From a bacterium (lineage in GTDB: Bacteria; UBP14; UBA6098; B30-G16), in assembly GCA_030613005.1 (NCBI GenBank), contig JAUWMV010000008.1, forward strand, positions 17,786 to 81,785: 64,000 nt of DNA, given 5' to 3'. Numbering within the stretch: position 1 is the first letter of the stretch; the number at the start of each line of letters is the position of its first letter. Positions 17,053 through 25,970 of this stretch are shown here, piece by piece. A program made the translations under genes and the position numbers. A model generated the notes under the pieces. That model made no database searches and had not been told where the DNA came from. It worked only from the letters and a program-made list of their open reading frames with translations.

Positions 17053-17925
17053 CTAATTTATAATTCCAGAATCTTTAAGAACTTTCCTTAATAAAACAAC
17101 TGTTTCTTTTGAGGCTTCAGTTAACGGCGGTCTGAGATTACCGTTCAAAAGACCCATAATTTTCATTGCTGCTTTTAAAGGTATAGGATTGCCTTCGACA
17201 AAAAGAGCTTTGACAATAGGATATAATTTATAGTGAATCTTTTGGGACATAATCAAATTTCCGTTCTCAAAACTCCTTATCATTTCTGCAAAATCCATTG
17301 GTACAATATTAGCTGTAGTGGAGATTACACCTTTAGCTCCTAAGAGAAGCATTGGAAGAGTCAAAGAATCATCTCCAGAAAGAACAGTAAAATCCGGAGC
17401 TTCTAATAGAATCGCAGAAATCTGATCCAGATTGCCAGATGCTTCTTTTATTGCGATTATTCTTTCATTTTTTGATAGTTCCACAACAGTTTTAGGATGC
17501 AAATTCGTACCTGTTCGAGAAGGCACATTATACAGAACAATTGGAAGTCCGACTTCAGCAATTGTTTCGAAGTAAGCTATATGTCCTCTTTGTGAAGGTT
17601 TGTTGCCGAAGGATGTAATAACCAATGCTGCATTTGCTCCCAGTCTTTTCGCTCTATCGGTTCTATCGATGGCTTTCTTCGTCTCAGAAGCTCCAGTTCC
17701 CATTAACACAGGGATCCTTCCAGCTACAACTTCCACTGCCACGGAAAGAAGAATGTCTCTTTCATCTTCGCTGCATGTAAAGCTTTCACCTGTACATCCA
17801 CAGACTAAAATTCCATCAGTTCCCTGCTCTAAATGCCAATTGATAAGTTTTCGGTATGTGACAATATCGATATTATTTTGATCATCGAAAGGCGTAACCA
17901 AAGCTACAATCGACCCTCTATACAT
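17053..17925 (-). CDS. dapA: 4-hydroxy-tetrahydrodipicolinate synthase (DapA family)
   Basis: A 290-residue (beta/alpha)8 aldolase that condenses pyruvate with aspartate semialdehyde. The Schiff-base Lys160 ('IIAIKEASGN'), Tyr132 and Arg137 in 'YNVPSRTG', and the pyruvate loop 'TGES' are present. Two positions differ from the E. coli catalytic triad Thr44-Tyr107-Tyr133: the loop reads 'GCTGES' (Cys44 for Thr), and 'SFGNKP' replaces 'PYYNKP', putting Gly at the Tyr107 position. The neighbouring dapB supports a diaminopimelate role, but a related pyruvate aldolase activity cannot be excluded from sequence. The ATG at 17925 follows a strong AGGAGG. First gene of its operon. Confidence 0.88.
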   Translation of the reverse strand: MYRGSIVALVTPFDDQNNIDIVTYRKLINWHLEQGTDGILVCGCTGESFTCSEDERDILLSVAVEVVAGRIPVLMGTGASETKKAIDRTDRAKRLGANAALVITSFGNKPSQRGHIAYFETIAEVGLPIVLYNVPSRTGTNLHPKTVVELSKNERIIAIKEASGNLDQISAILLEAPDFTVLSGDDSLTLPMLLLGAKGVISTTANIVPMDFAEMIRSFENGNLIMSQKIHYKLYPIVKALFVEGNPIPLKAAMKIMGLLNGNLRPPLTEASKETVVLLRKVLKDSGIIN

Positions 17926-17957
17926 TATTCCTCCTGAAAGAAAATTATAATTAAAGA

Positions 17958-17985
17958 ATTTTAGTCATGATTTAAAGTTTCGCAA
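17958..17985 (-). promoter_or_regulatory. Possible promoter of the dapA-dapB operon
   Basis: On the minus strand, TTGCGA (17980-17985) and TAAAAT (17958-17963) are separated by 16 bp, about 30 bp upstream of the dapA start. Confidence 0.4.
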
Positions 17986-18050
17986 GAGGAAAACTATCGA
18001 AGCTTGCAGGCTAAAATTTTGCATAAGTTGTATTACTTCATATGTTCTAA

Positions 18051-19226
18051 TTATTTACGTGAAATAGATTTGATAATATCCTTAGCTACATTTATTAATT
18101 CTTCCCGTTTAGGAATTAAATCAGGTCTCTTTTTAGTTATATAGTCGTGCAATCTGGAAATTGAATCTCCCTTTTCAATTCCAACTTTCGAATCAGCGTG
18201 TCTTTCTAAAGTCTCCGTAATTGTGTTATAATCAATCTTGCAATACAACGCTCCCATGTCTGTAATTCTTTTTCTTATGACTTTAATATTAGGTTTTAGA
18301 TCCCGTTGTGTTCTTGTTATTTTTATTCTTACCATTTCGTTGAGAAGTTTGTAGCTCTCAATTTTTTTCATAATAATCAAAGTAGGATTTTCTTGATTTC
18401 TAATATCGATATCGATAGTTCTAAATCTCAGAGTATCAACAGGTTGAAATCGCCATTCAATATTCCATCTAGATTTTTTCCAACTAAATTCTGCATATAT
18501 AAAACCTTTCTCATCCATCGCCTCGCTGAAATTCATTCTCTGAATACTCCCCGGATATATCACTATCGGTCTTGCCAAAATTTTCTGGTACTTATGAATG
18601 TGTCCCAGTGCAACATAATCAAATGGAAGTTTCAAGAAAACATCCGAATAAGTATGCGGCTCATCGGGCAAAAGGTTCAAATCACTCCCAGAAAGTCTAG
18701 CATTTCTAACAAAAATATGAGTAACAAGTATAGAGGGATTAAGTGGATTTATTTCTTCGCTAAGTTCAGCAACAATATCTTCGAACTGTCTATTATGTAA
18801 GGTATTGTATGGTATTGTAGCAATTTGCATCTCGGTATTCTTCAGTTCCAAATTGTAGACAGTTGCATCATCAGCAACGATTATATCCTCAATACCAAGA
18901 ATTTCATATATTTTCAGGGGATGTTCTCCCCATCCTGGGACCTCATGATTCCCAATTAAAAAGACTACCTTTGCACCAGTATCGATAATCTTTTTAAGAA
19001 TCTTTGAAAGCGAATTTAAAACCAATGGTGCAGGATTTCCTCTGTTTAGGATATCCCCGGAAAGAATGACTAAGTCGACATCATTCTCTTCGACGAAATT
19101 TGCCAGTTCGTTTGTAGCATCGAGAACAGACTTAAATTTCAAAGGCAATTCATTTGCAACTCTTGGTCCAGACATAACCCCAAGATGCCAATCTGCGGAA
19201 TGGACAATTCGTATTTTCTCATCCAT
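18051..19226 (-). CDS. SbcD/Mre11-like DNA repair exonuclease
   Basis: A 391-residue calcineurin-like metallophosphoesterase of the SbcD/Mre11/YhaO group. All metal-site motifs appear in order: 'HSADWHLG', 'DLVILSGDILNRGNP', 'FLIGNHEVPG', 'LVTHIF' and 'DYVALGHIHKYQ'. The C-terminal 130 residues form the capping region of such nucleases. These enzymes process DNA ends with two Mn ions, normally with the ATPase SbcC/Rad50, which is not adjacent here on either side. The ATG at 19226 was chosen over a GTG at 19241; neither has a clear Shine-Dalgarno. It is on the same strand as dapA but 125 bp upstream, with a possible dapA promoter between. Confidence 0.82.
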   Translation of the reverse strand: MDEKIRIVHSADWHLGVMSGPRVANELPLKFKSVLDATNELANFVEENDVDLVILSGDILNRGNPAPLVLNSLSKILKKIIDTGAKVVFLIGNHEVPGWGEHPLKIYEILGIEDIIVADDATVYNLELKNTEMQIATIPYNTLHNRQFEDIVAELSEEINPLNPSILVTHIFVRNARLSGSDLNLLPDEPHTYSDVFLKLPFDYVALGHIHKYQKILARPIVIYPGSIQRMNFSEAMDEKGFIYAEFSWKKSRWNIEWRFQPVDTLRFRTIDIDIRNQENPTLIIMKKIESYKLLNEMVRIKITRTQRDLKPNIKVIRKRITDMGALYCKIDYNTITETLERHADSKVGIEKGDSISRLHDYITKKRPDLIPKREELINVAKDIIKSISRK

Positions 19227-19255
19227 GCTAAATTGAAACACTTAACATAAGTTTA

Positions 19256-19290
19256 AATTAAAAAGGGAACCTTACATACTGGTTCCCTTC
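19256..19290 (-). terminator. Intrinsic terminator after the TPR-PEGA-NHL gene
   Basis: On the minus strand a GGGAACC/GGTTCCC stem extended by AA/TT (arms 19263-19271 and 19281-19289) with a 9-nt loop is followed by TTTTTAATTT. It lies about 28 bp past the stop at 19318 and closes the ExbB/ExbD operon. Confidence 0.85.
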
Positions 19291-19317
19291 AATATGCATC
19301 AAAAAGGTTGATCAATA

Positions 19318-22300
19318 TCACGGTTTATAATTATTATCCCAACTTCCTTTAAGAATCTTCAGACCAGAATTATTAGCAATATAAACAGTGGATTCAGGTC
19401 CTTCACCTCTCTGAGCGATTGCTCTGGGTGAAAGAAGGTCTTCAGATGCAACGGAAATAGGCACAAATTTATCAGTATATTTGATAAGATTGTTAAGAAC
19501 ATAATCGCTAACAAATATGAAACCATCAGGTGTGACGTAAACTGAAGATGGCTGCGTTTGATTTTCTAATTCAATTTCATCAACATATTCGCCTGCGATA
19601 GTAAACCTAACAATCTTGCCCTTTCCTATATCAGCTACGAGCAAGTAATCCCCATTAACCGCCACAGAAATCGGATGAATTAATTGCATTCCGCCAAATT
19701 CCTTTTTGAAAGATGGTCCTTCAAAAAGCAGAATTCTATGATTACCTGCATCTGCAATATAATACTGACCCTCAAAAACTGTAACACCAGCAGGCATCCA
19801 CAATGGAGCACTACCATATTTTTCTCCGCTATATGCAATGACATTTATGTCGCCAATTTTCTTAACCGATTTTATCTCAACACCCTCTTCGGTAATAATC
19901 TCCTCTGGAGTTTCCTCAGATTCGATCAGCATTGCTGCGCCTGTTCCTTTAGGTTTAAACGTAATAACCTGATGCCTTTTGGGATCTGTAATAACGACCT
20001 TGCTGCCATCTAAAGCCAAACCGCCTATTGCAGATATTTTCAATTCTCTAAGTTTATATTCTTCTTTTCTTTTACCCTGATTATCAAGTCTTTGAAGTCT
20101 ATTATTAGCAGCATTTGCCACGTAAGTTTCCAATCCATTCGAGGTAACCGCCAGAGATTTTCTCGTGCCAGATATATTTCCGGTGGAAGTATATCGCACA
20201 GCTTTCTTAAGGTAGATTGTGATTCTTTCAGATCTGCTTATCTTTATTTGACTATCCCAGAGATAGAAACCTTTCTTTTTCACAATCAGATCGTGAGTAC
20301 CTCTATTAGTCGTGATTTTGTATAGAGATTTTTTACCAGATACAGGTTTTGCAAGTTCAGGTTTATCATCGAGAACTATTTCTTCTTCGCCACCAGGTGG
20401 CTCGATTGCAATTTCTATTGTCACATGAGTTTCCGGTGGTCTATCGGGAACGAGTTCATCAATATCGGGATTCTTTTTAAATTTTGAATCCTTTTGCCAT
20501 ATATAAAGACATTCTCTTTTCTTTCGACCTCTCTCTGCTTCCTCATCCACAAGATTTTCATATGTCATAGGTGCATCTCTATAGGATGCTAAAGCTCCAG
20601 CTGCTGAAGCGTCACCACGACAACTAAGCTTTGATAGTTCAAGATTAGCCTTTTGATACCAGTAATTTGTTCTATCTCTTACAGTTTTCAAAATCGAACC
20701 CAACGATTTAGCAGCGCTGCTGCAGTTGTTTCTCTCAATTTGAATAAGTGCATAAGTATAAGCAGCTCTGATGTGACCCTTTGCTTTGAGCGAAGACAGG
20801 GTTGGCGATGCTTTGTCATATTGGTTTATGTTAAAATAACCAATGCCTATAACATAATTAGCCTCGTTTTTGTATGGAGAAGTACAACCAGTAAGCACAG
20901 ATTTGGCTTGTTCAATAGTACCGGGCGCTTGATCTTTTTCCTGAACGGTTGCAAGCTTTACTAATGAAACACCTTTCAAGAATCTTGATCTATTTTTTAC
21001 TTCACTCGAAACAGATGCATTAAGAACTCTATTAAATGCATGGATTGCAAAGTTTAACGAAATCCTTCTCTTATCACCCGCAGTTTCAATACCTTTTTGT
21101 AGAAAATATTTACCAGCTTCAATGTATTTTTCTGCATCCTTAGGCAAACTAATGCCTGCCAAAGCCATAGCAGCATCGAAAACGCTTACATCTCTCTCTT
21201 TGCCAAGGCTTGTTTCAATATTTATTAGGAATCTTCTTATAGAAACAAGATTACGTACATCTGATGTAAGATAATTATAGTATTGACCTTTAGGATTCTC
21301 GAGAGCTTTAAATATCTCATCTGCGCTGGCAAGTAAATTTACATTATCCGTTTTAACACCCATCCAAAACTTACATTCAGCCTGTCGGAACTTCGCATCA
21401 GCACGGAGTTCCAACATTCGAGTGCTTCTATCGCTTCCAGTTTTTGCGAGAAAATTGCTGAGTTTCGTATTGGCTGCTGGATATTCACTGTTAACAAAAT
21501 GAACCCACCCAAACCAATATATTGCATCATTATCCGTAGATATGATTCTCCCAAGATTATTCGTAGCAGATCTAGCAGGTCCATTATAGATCAGGAAATT
21601 TAGCAATGAAGCATCACCGATTCGTCTTAACACATCTTTCCCTATATTAGCATTATTCCTTAGATCGGCCATTTGCTCGATGGATTTATCTAATTGATCC
21701 TTTTGACCTATCGACCCTAAAGTAAGCATATCAACCAGTTTACTAAGCACTGTAAGGTCCCGAATATCCTTTTGAGTTCCCGCAGCTGTGATTAACTTAT
21801 TGTTTAAATCTAATGAATTTTGAAGTTTCCCCTCAGTAGCGGCGATTTTGCTTTGGCTCGATAGTTTAAACTTTTTCCAATTATCATCAGAAACTCGAAG
21901 ATAAACCCTTGCATTTGTATAGATACATACAGCATCCATGTATGTCGAAGCGAGAGCCAATCTCTCATTAGACGATTTCTTAACCACATCAAATGCTTCT
22001 TTTGCATCCCCAAACAGCTTTATAGCATTACTATAGGTGGCTTCTTTAAAAGTACTGATAAATCCTAACGAAAATCTGCTAAAACCCAGTAAAAAATATC
22101 CGTTATCGATAAGCTCCTGAACATCATCTGCATTTGCTTTGACGTTATCATCCTCAAGAAAAGAAATAAAGTCACCTATTGCATTTTCAAGAAACCTTGC
22201 TCTTGTTCTTTCTGAAGTAGTTAATTGTGCCATTCTGAAAGAACATAATGCTCTTATATAAAGAGAACGAATATATTCTTCACCCAAGATATTCAAGTTT

Positions 22301-22626
22301 TTGAAAGCCATCGCAGCTTCTCTAAATGTTTCTGCCGACTTCTCAAGCATGTCAGAGTCCTTCCCAATTCGACCAACATAATACTGTGATGTACCGAGAA
22401 AATATTTTGAATAAGCTTCATCGGATGGAGAAAGAACGCCAGACAAAAGTTCTTCAAATGCTGTAACTGCATTCTCAAATTCCGCTTTTGACTCATCAAA
22501 CTTTTCTACATTATAAGCCTTGACACCCTTATCGAGAATCTGAGTGGCTGTACCCAAGTCCATTTCTTGTGCAAAAACTACACTTATAACCATTAAAGGT
22601 ATCATTAAAAATAACAACCTGCGCAT
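19318..22626 (-). CDS. Exported TPR-PEGA-NHL repeat protein
   Basis: A 1102-residue protein with a signal peptide ending 'VVFA/QEMD'. Residues 20-690 are mostly helical with TPR-like repeats (e.g. 'ILDKGVKAYNVEKFDESKAE', later 'ANYVIGIGYFNINQYDKAS'). A PEGA-like domain follows at about 740-815 ('IEIAIEPPGGEE...TNRGTHDLIVKKKGFYLW'), and a C-terminal six-bladed NHL-type propeller covers about 820-1100 ('YYIADAGNHRILLFEG', 'GDYLLVADIGKGKIVRF', 'GFIFVSDYVLNNLIKY'). PEGA domains are usually surface or periplasmic, and NHL propellers bind partners or glycans. It is the last gene of the exbB-exbD-exbD-lipoprotein cluster, so it probably works with that motor as a periplasmic scaffold. A GGGGGA site precedes the ATG. 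No enzymatic motif was seen. Confidence 0.75.
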   Translation of the reverse strand: MRRLLFLMIPLMVISVVFAQEMDLGTATQILDKGVKAYNVEKFDESKAEFENAVTAFEELLSGVLSPSDEAYSKYFLGTSQYYVGRIGKDSDMLEKSAETFREAAMAFKNLNILGEEYIRSLYIRALCSFRMAQLTTSERTRARFLENAIGDFISFLEDDNVKANADDVQELIDNGYFLLGFSRFSLGFISTFKEATYSNAIKLFGDAKEAFDVVKKSSNERLALASTYMDAVCIYTNARVYLRVSDDNWKKFKLSSQSKIAATEGKLQNSLDLNNKLITAAGTQKDIRDLTVLSKLVDMLTLGSIGQKDQLDKSIEQMADLRNNANIGKDVLRRIGDASLLNFLIYNGPARSATNNLGRIISTDNDAIYWFGWVHFVNSEYPAANTKLSNFLAKTGSDRSTRMLELRADAKFRQAECKFWMGVKTDNVNLLASADEIFKALENPKGQYYNYLTSDVRNLVSIRRFLINIETSLGKERDVSVFDAAMALAGISLPKDAEKYIEAGKYFLQKGIETAGDKRRISLNFAIHAFNRVLNASVSSEVKNRSRFLKGVSLVKLATVQEKDQAPGTIEQAKSVLTGCTSPYKNEANYVIGIGYFNINQYDKASPTLSSLKAKGHIRAAYTYALIQIERNNCSSAAKSLGSILKTVRDRTNYWYQKANLELSKLSCRGDASAAGALASYRDAPMTYENLVDEEAERGRKKRECLYIWQKDSKFKKNPDIDELVPDRPPETHVTIEIAIEPPGGEEEIVLDDKPELAKPVSGKKSLYKITTNRGTHDLIVKKKGFYLWDSQIKISRSERITIYLKKAVRYTSTGNISGTRKSLAVTSNGLETYVANAANNRLQRLDNQGKRKEEYKLRELKISAIGGLALDGSKVVITDPKRHQVITFKPKGTGAAMLIESEETPEEIITEEGVEIKSVKKIGDINVIAYSGEKYGSAPLWMPAGVTVFEGQYYIADAGNHRILLFEGPSFKKEFGGMQLIHPISVAVNGDYLLVADIGKGKIVRFTIAGEYVDEIELENQTQPSSVYVTPDGFIFVSDYVLNNLIKYTDKFVPISVASEDLLSPRAIAQRGEGPESTVYIANNSGLKILKGSWDNNYKP

Positions 22627-22716
22627 GATTATTCCCCCTTATTTTAAATTCTACTATTCTAATGTCTATTAATTAAAACGATCTATTCCAATCTTGTATT
22701 ATTTTCAAATTATCCA

Positions 22717-22741
22717 GGAGGGGTTAAATATTAACCCCTCC
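22717..22741 (-). terminator. Strong hairpin between the TonB-like lipoprotein and TPR genes
   Basis: A perfect 11-bp inverted repeat, GGAGGGGTTAA and its complement around ATA, lies just after the lipoprotein stop. On the minus strand it is followed by TGGATAATTT, not a T-run, so it may be a partial terminator or an mRNA-end stabiliser that lowers expression of the downstream TPR gene. Confidence 0.55.
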
Positions 22742-22750
22742 TTTAAAGAA

Positions 22751-23299
22751 TTAATACATATCAGCCCCTACAACTGTAAATCCTGTTTGTCTAACTATAT
22801 CCCTAACGCTTCCAAGTTTGGGATCTGGTTTCCCCGGTTCAGCTTCGATAAGCCTAATTTGTGATAGATCAACCTCAATTCGCTTTTTTGCAACATCTAC
22901 CTTAATTCTTATAGGACCATAACCGTATCGAGTATAAATCCAGCTTTGTAGAACCCTAATAATGTAATCATTGAAACGTGGTGAACCGGTTCTTTGAAGT
23001 ATAGATGGCGATATTACAGCCGACTCTACTATGTATTCGACAATCAAGGGTTTATCTGGAATACCATAGTTTTCCTTAACAATATCAAATTCCACATAAT
23101 CAGTAGCATTAGCAATCCTAAATATCGGATCTGGTGGTGGAGTATATCTCAAAGTAATTTTACCTAATCCACCCCTAAAAATAATTTTAGGTCCTTCTGG
23201 CAAGTTAATATACGACTCACCACCTTTACCTGCACAGCCCAACATAACGATGGACAAAAGAATGATTATTAATCCTATTGTAATAAATTTCCTGTTCAT
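22751..23299 (-). CDS. Lipoprotein with TonB-like C-terminal domain
   Basis: A 182-residue protein. The N-terminal signal carries a lipobox ('IVMLGC', Cys22, followed by Ala-Gly, not the Asp inner-membrane retention signal). The middle has Pro-rich 'YTPPPDP'. The region from about 95, with 'SAVISPSILQRTGSPRFNDY' and then 'VLQSWIYTRYGYGPIRIKVD', matches the TonB/TolA C-terminal fold pattern (helix, Trp, G-x-I-x-I-x-V strands). Ordinary TonB proteins are anchored by an uncleaved N-terminal helix with Ser/His in it; here the domain is on a predicted lipoprotein. It overlaps the upstream exbD-like gene by ATGA. Context suggests it is the force-transmitting or receiving partner of the ExbB/ExbD motor. 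The TonB-like reading is from pattern and context only. Confidence 0.65.
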   Translation of the reverse strand: MNRKFITIGLIIILLSIVMLGCAGKGGESYINLPEGPKIIFRGGLGKITLRYTPPPDPIFRIANATDYVEFDIVKENYGIPDKPLIVEYIVESAVISPSILQRTGSPRFNDYIIRVLQSWIYTRYGYGPIRIKVDVAKKRIEVDLSQIRLIEAEPGKPDPKLGSVRDIVRQTGFTVVGADMY

Positions 23300-23865
23300 T
23301 CTGATCTCCCCCTTCTACGAGTACTTTTGATTTCAACTTGAAGATCAGAAAGGGTTCCTCTTACCCATGCGATTTTAGCAATTCCAATCGAGTGCATATA
23401 CCCAGTAATTTTAACTACTTCGCTATAAGGAAGATTACCGGGAGAACGAATAACAACCGCAGGATCATTGTCCCTAATCTCATCAAGGAATCCTTTAAGT
23501 CCCTTTTCGTTATATAGCACTCTATATCTGAGGACAGCATTTCTAAATGCTCTATATGCTGCTACATTCTTGACTAATGCCCGTTTATCAGAGAACCATT
23601 TATAGAATTCAGCAGATTCGTCGTTTCCCTGCAATACAAAATAGTCTAAACCTCCCATTGGATTTTTATACACCTGTATCAAAACCGACGCTTCAGAATC
23701 TCCACTTTTAGGAGTAGGAAGGTTCATCAATCCTTCCACCTGAGGAGCGGACTTGATCGCAGGCATAACGGACAATGTAACCAAGAAAAAAATCATTAAT
23801 TGGAAAATAATATCCACCATTGAAGTAAGTTCTGCTTCTGGGAGAAATTCTACTCTTCTTCTCAT
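23296..23865 (-). CDS. ExbD/TolR-family motor protein (second copy)
   Basis: A 189-residue ExbD/TolR homologue: a short cytoplasmic N-terminus, then a single transmembrane helix starting 'TSMVDIIFQLMIFFLVTLSV', with the essential membrane Asp (Asp18) that carries protons in ExbBD/TolQR/MotAB motors. The periplasmic domain ends with 'YSEVVKITGYMHSIGIAKIAWV', the usual ExbD C-terminal strand-helix pattern. It is longer than typical ExbD (about 140 residues). The upstream paralogue shares the N-terminal 'ELP-x-A-x-x-TS-x-(V/I)DIIFQL' block. AGGGAGG precedes the ATG, and the 3' end overlaps the TonB-like lipoprotein gene by four bases. Confidence 0.88.
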   Translation of the reverse strand: MRRRVEFLPEAELTSMVDIIFQLMIFFLVTLSVMPAIKSAPQVEGLMNLPTPKSGDSEASVLIQVYKNPMGGLDYFVLQGNDESAEFYKWFSDKRALVKNVAAYRAFRNAVLRYRVLYNEKGLKGFLDEIRDNDPAVVIRSPGNLPYSEVVKITGYMHSIGIAKIAWVRGTLSDLQVEIKSTRRRGRSE

Positions 23866-23877
23866 TATTGCACCTCC

Positions 23878-24426
23878 CTATAATAGCCCACGAGCTTTCT
23901 TAACTTTTGAAAATCTAAAACCAACAACCTCAATAGAATCTCTATCACAAAATTCCATTATATCAAGAATATATCCGAATGGTGTATCTTCATGTGCTCT
24001 AAGTTCAAGCCTTGGTGGAGGATTCCCCAGAAATATGTCATCTTCAATTTTCTTTTGAATCTTTCTTTTTGCGACTTCAAGTGTAAAAGGACCCCGAGAA
24101 TGAGTTGAATCAGCTTTAGCATCCTTAACTGTAGAAATATCCGAATCTAGTATATAAGCCCCTAGTTTACCATTAAAAGGTTTCTCATTAATTTTGTTTA
24201 TGTGAAGGAGATATCCTTCGGATAATCCATCCTGAACAGAAGCCAACTTTTCAACTGGAGGTAATTTTGGAAGATCCTTTCTTTCTTCACCTCTAACAGC
24301 CGCAGTAGCCTGTTGAATTAAAGTTCCAAGTGCCATTGTAACCATAAAGAATATCAGAAGCTGGAAAATAATGTCGATCAAAGAAGTCCATTGAGCTTTA
24401 GGTAGTTCTTCAGTTCTGGCCTTCAT
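23878..24426 (-). CDS. ExbD/TolR-family motor protein (first copy)
   Basis: A 182-residue ExbD/TolR homologue. The helix 'TSLIDIIFQLLIFFMVTMAL' holds the conserved Asp18. The periplasmic part includes a Lys/Pro-rich linker ('KDLPKLPPVEKL') and the terminal domain with 'LELRAHEDTPFGYILDIMEF' and 'SIEVVGFRFSK'. Two ExbD copies behind one ExbB also occur in other Gram-negative groups, and the pair probably forms a heterodimeric rotor inside the ExbB pentamer. It lies 14 bp after exbB, with AAGGAGG upstream, in the same operon. Confidence 0.88.
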   Translation of the reverse strand: MKARTEELPKAQWTSLIDIIFQLLIFFMVTMALGTLIQQATAAVRGEERKDLPKLPPVEKLASVQDGLSEGYLLHINKINEKPFNGKLGAYILDSDISTVKDAKADSTHSRGPFTLEVAKRKIQKKIEDDIFLGNPPPRLELRAHEDTPFGYILDIMEFCDRDSIEVVGFRFSKVKKARGLL

Positions 24427-24440
24427 TAAAGTTCACCTCC

Positions 24441-25784
24441 TTATGCCTGGTTAAGAATCTCGGTCATAAATTCTTCCCATTTACCGAAGATCCAATCCAC
24501 TTTCCCACGATAAAAATAGTGTAATAACATCATCGGAATTCCAAACATCAAACCTACAATAGTTGTAATAAGAGCTACATAAATACCACCTGCCAATTGT
24601 GGTATTATCATTGTAAGTTGAGCACTGGGATTTATTCTAATAGTTTCCTCAATTTTCCCGAATGCAGCTCTAATACCAACCACTGTACCAAAGAGCCCCA
24701 TCATAGGTTCAATAGAACCAATAGCCCATAATCCGGTAACTTCCCAACCCTTAAGTTCGTCAAGTTCTTTTAGAACTGTGTTTTCAGCAGCTCGGTCCAT
24801 CTCCTGGGAGGAATAGAAGCTATTCCTATTAGATCTATGATTTTCAAGAGCTGCAAGCATAACTCTTATTGTAGCATAATCTAAAGGTTTTTTGGGAAGC
24901 TTTATCCCGGGAACACCGTTCCGACAAATTTCTATTGCCTTTTCAACATTTGGAAGACCTATATCCAACCACAGCTTCTTTGCCATTTCTTCTTCGAGAT
25001 GTGCATCGGCTTTAATATATTCTTCCTTACTCGAAAAATCTTCTGGACTGAGCGACATGGTTTCCATAGCCTTTGACCAATATTTTGCAACCTCTCGAAT
25101 GAAGACATTGCCTTTTACACTTTGCATTTCTGTCTTTCCCACTCTATCAACTGGAAACATCCGATATAGAAACCCTGATTTATTTGGTGGAAATACATTA
25201 GCTAACCATAAACGTCTCCAAATTAGAATCCATATAAGAATACCAAAAAAGAATAGCAAGTGCTGAGGTATCATAAATATCATACTACCAGCTTTTACAA
25301 AATTCCAGTACCACGTAAAAATTCCCTTTCCTTCTGTTTTTATTGCTGCGTGCTCGTGAAGGATACCCTCAGCGAAATCCCATCTGGATTGGAAATCGCC
25401 ACTAGCTAAAACAACCCGCCACCAATATTGTTTTCCAAAGTCCAACCCATCAAATGTATAGGATAACTCACCAGTTTCGCTTCCTTTAACAATATTAGAA
25501 AAATTAGAATCAACCGCAACCTCAGCTCTGAATGTCAATCCAAGTTCAGCTGGGTCAGCAACTTTATCCCATTCACCATAACTCATATTTCTTGCATCAT
25601 ACATTTTCTTGTAAACTTCCCAACCTAAAACAATCTGAAGATTTCCAGCTTCATCTTTAAGGTTATCTGCGAGTGTAATATGAACCCATATGGAGTCCAT
25701 GTTCTCTTCTTGTGCATTCACCGATCCTGGAATAAACAGAACTGCTGCCAATAGAACGGTTAGAAACGAAAGTCTCCTTAACAT
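24441..25784 (-). CDS. ExbB/TolQ/MotA-family proton channel with signal peptide and extracytoplasmic domain
   Basis: A 447-residue protein, nearly twice the usual ExbB length. It starts with a cleavable-looking signal peptide (about 1-24, 'PGSVNA/QEE'). A roughly 120-residue extracytoplasmic domain follows that reads like a fibronectin fold ('SYTFDGLDFGKQYWWRVVL'). The first motor helix is at about 168-192, then a cytoplasmic region of about 150 residues. The conserved ExbB/MotA core comes last: 'IGSIEPMMGLFGTVVGI' (about 352-368) and 'LAGGIYVALITTIVGLMFGI' (about 393-412). ExbB forms the pentameric stator that uses proton flow to drive ExbD. It heads the exbB-exbD-exbD-lipoprotein-TPR operon, with AAGGAGG before the ATG. 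Confidence 0.85.
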   Translation of the reverse strand: MLRRLSFLTVLLAAVLFIPGSVNAQEENMDSIWVHITLADNLKDEAGNLQIVLGWEVYKKMYDARNMSYGEWDKVADPAELGLTFRAEVAVDSNFSNIVKGSETGELSYTFDGLDFGKQYWWRVVLASGDFQSRWDFAEGILHEHAAIKTEGKGIFTWYWNFVKAGSMIFMIPQHLLFFFGILIWILIWRRLWLANVFPPNKSGFLYRMFPVDRVGKTEMQSVKGNVFIREVAKYWSKAMETMSLSPEDFSSKEEYIKADAHLEEEMAKKLWLDIGLPNVEKAIEICRNGVPGIKLPKKPLDYATIRVMLAALENHRSNRNSFYSSQEMDRAAENTVLKELDELKGWEVTGLWAIGSIEPMMGLFGTVVGIRAAFGKIEETIRINPSAQLTMIIPQLAGGIYVALITTIVGLMFGIPMMLLHYFYRGKVDWIFGKWEEFMTEILNQA

Positions 25785-25826
25785 CAGAACCTCCTTTATT
25801 ATTGTTAGATAATTCCGTTCAATTTA

Positions 25827-25857
25827 ATTATATTTTGATATAACTTTTCATTATCAA
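25827..25857 (-). promoter_or_regulatory. Possible promoter of the ExbB/ExbD operon
   Basis: In the 186-bp gap upstream of exbB, the minus strand reads TTGATA (25852-25857) and a perfect TATAAT (25827-25832) with a long 19-bp spacer. It would let the motor operon be transcribed apart from the porin gene. Confidence 0.4.
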
Positions 25858-25970
25858 AACCGAACCACGAGTTTGTATATATTAAGATTCTATCTATTTA
25901 ATTTACATTATTAATACATTTCTTTAAATCATTTCAATCTTTGAACCGAATATTCATATAACAATACATA

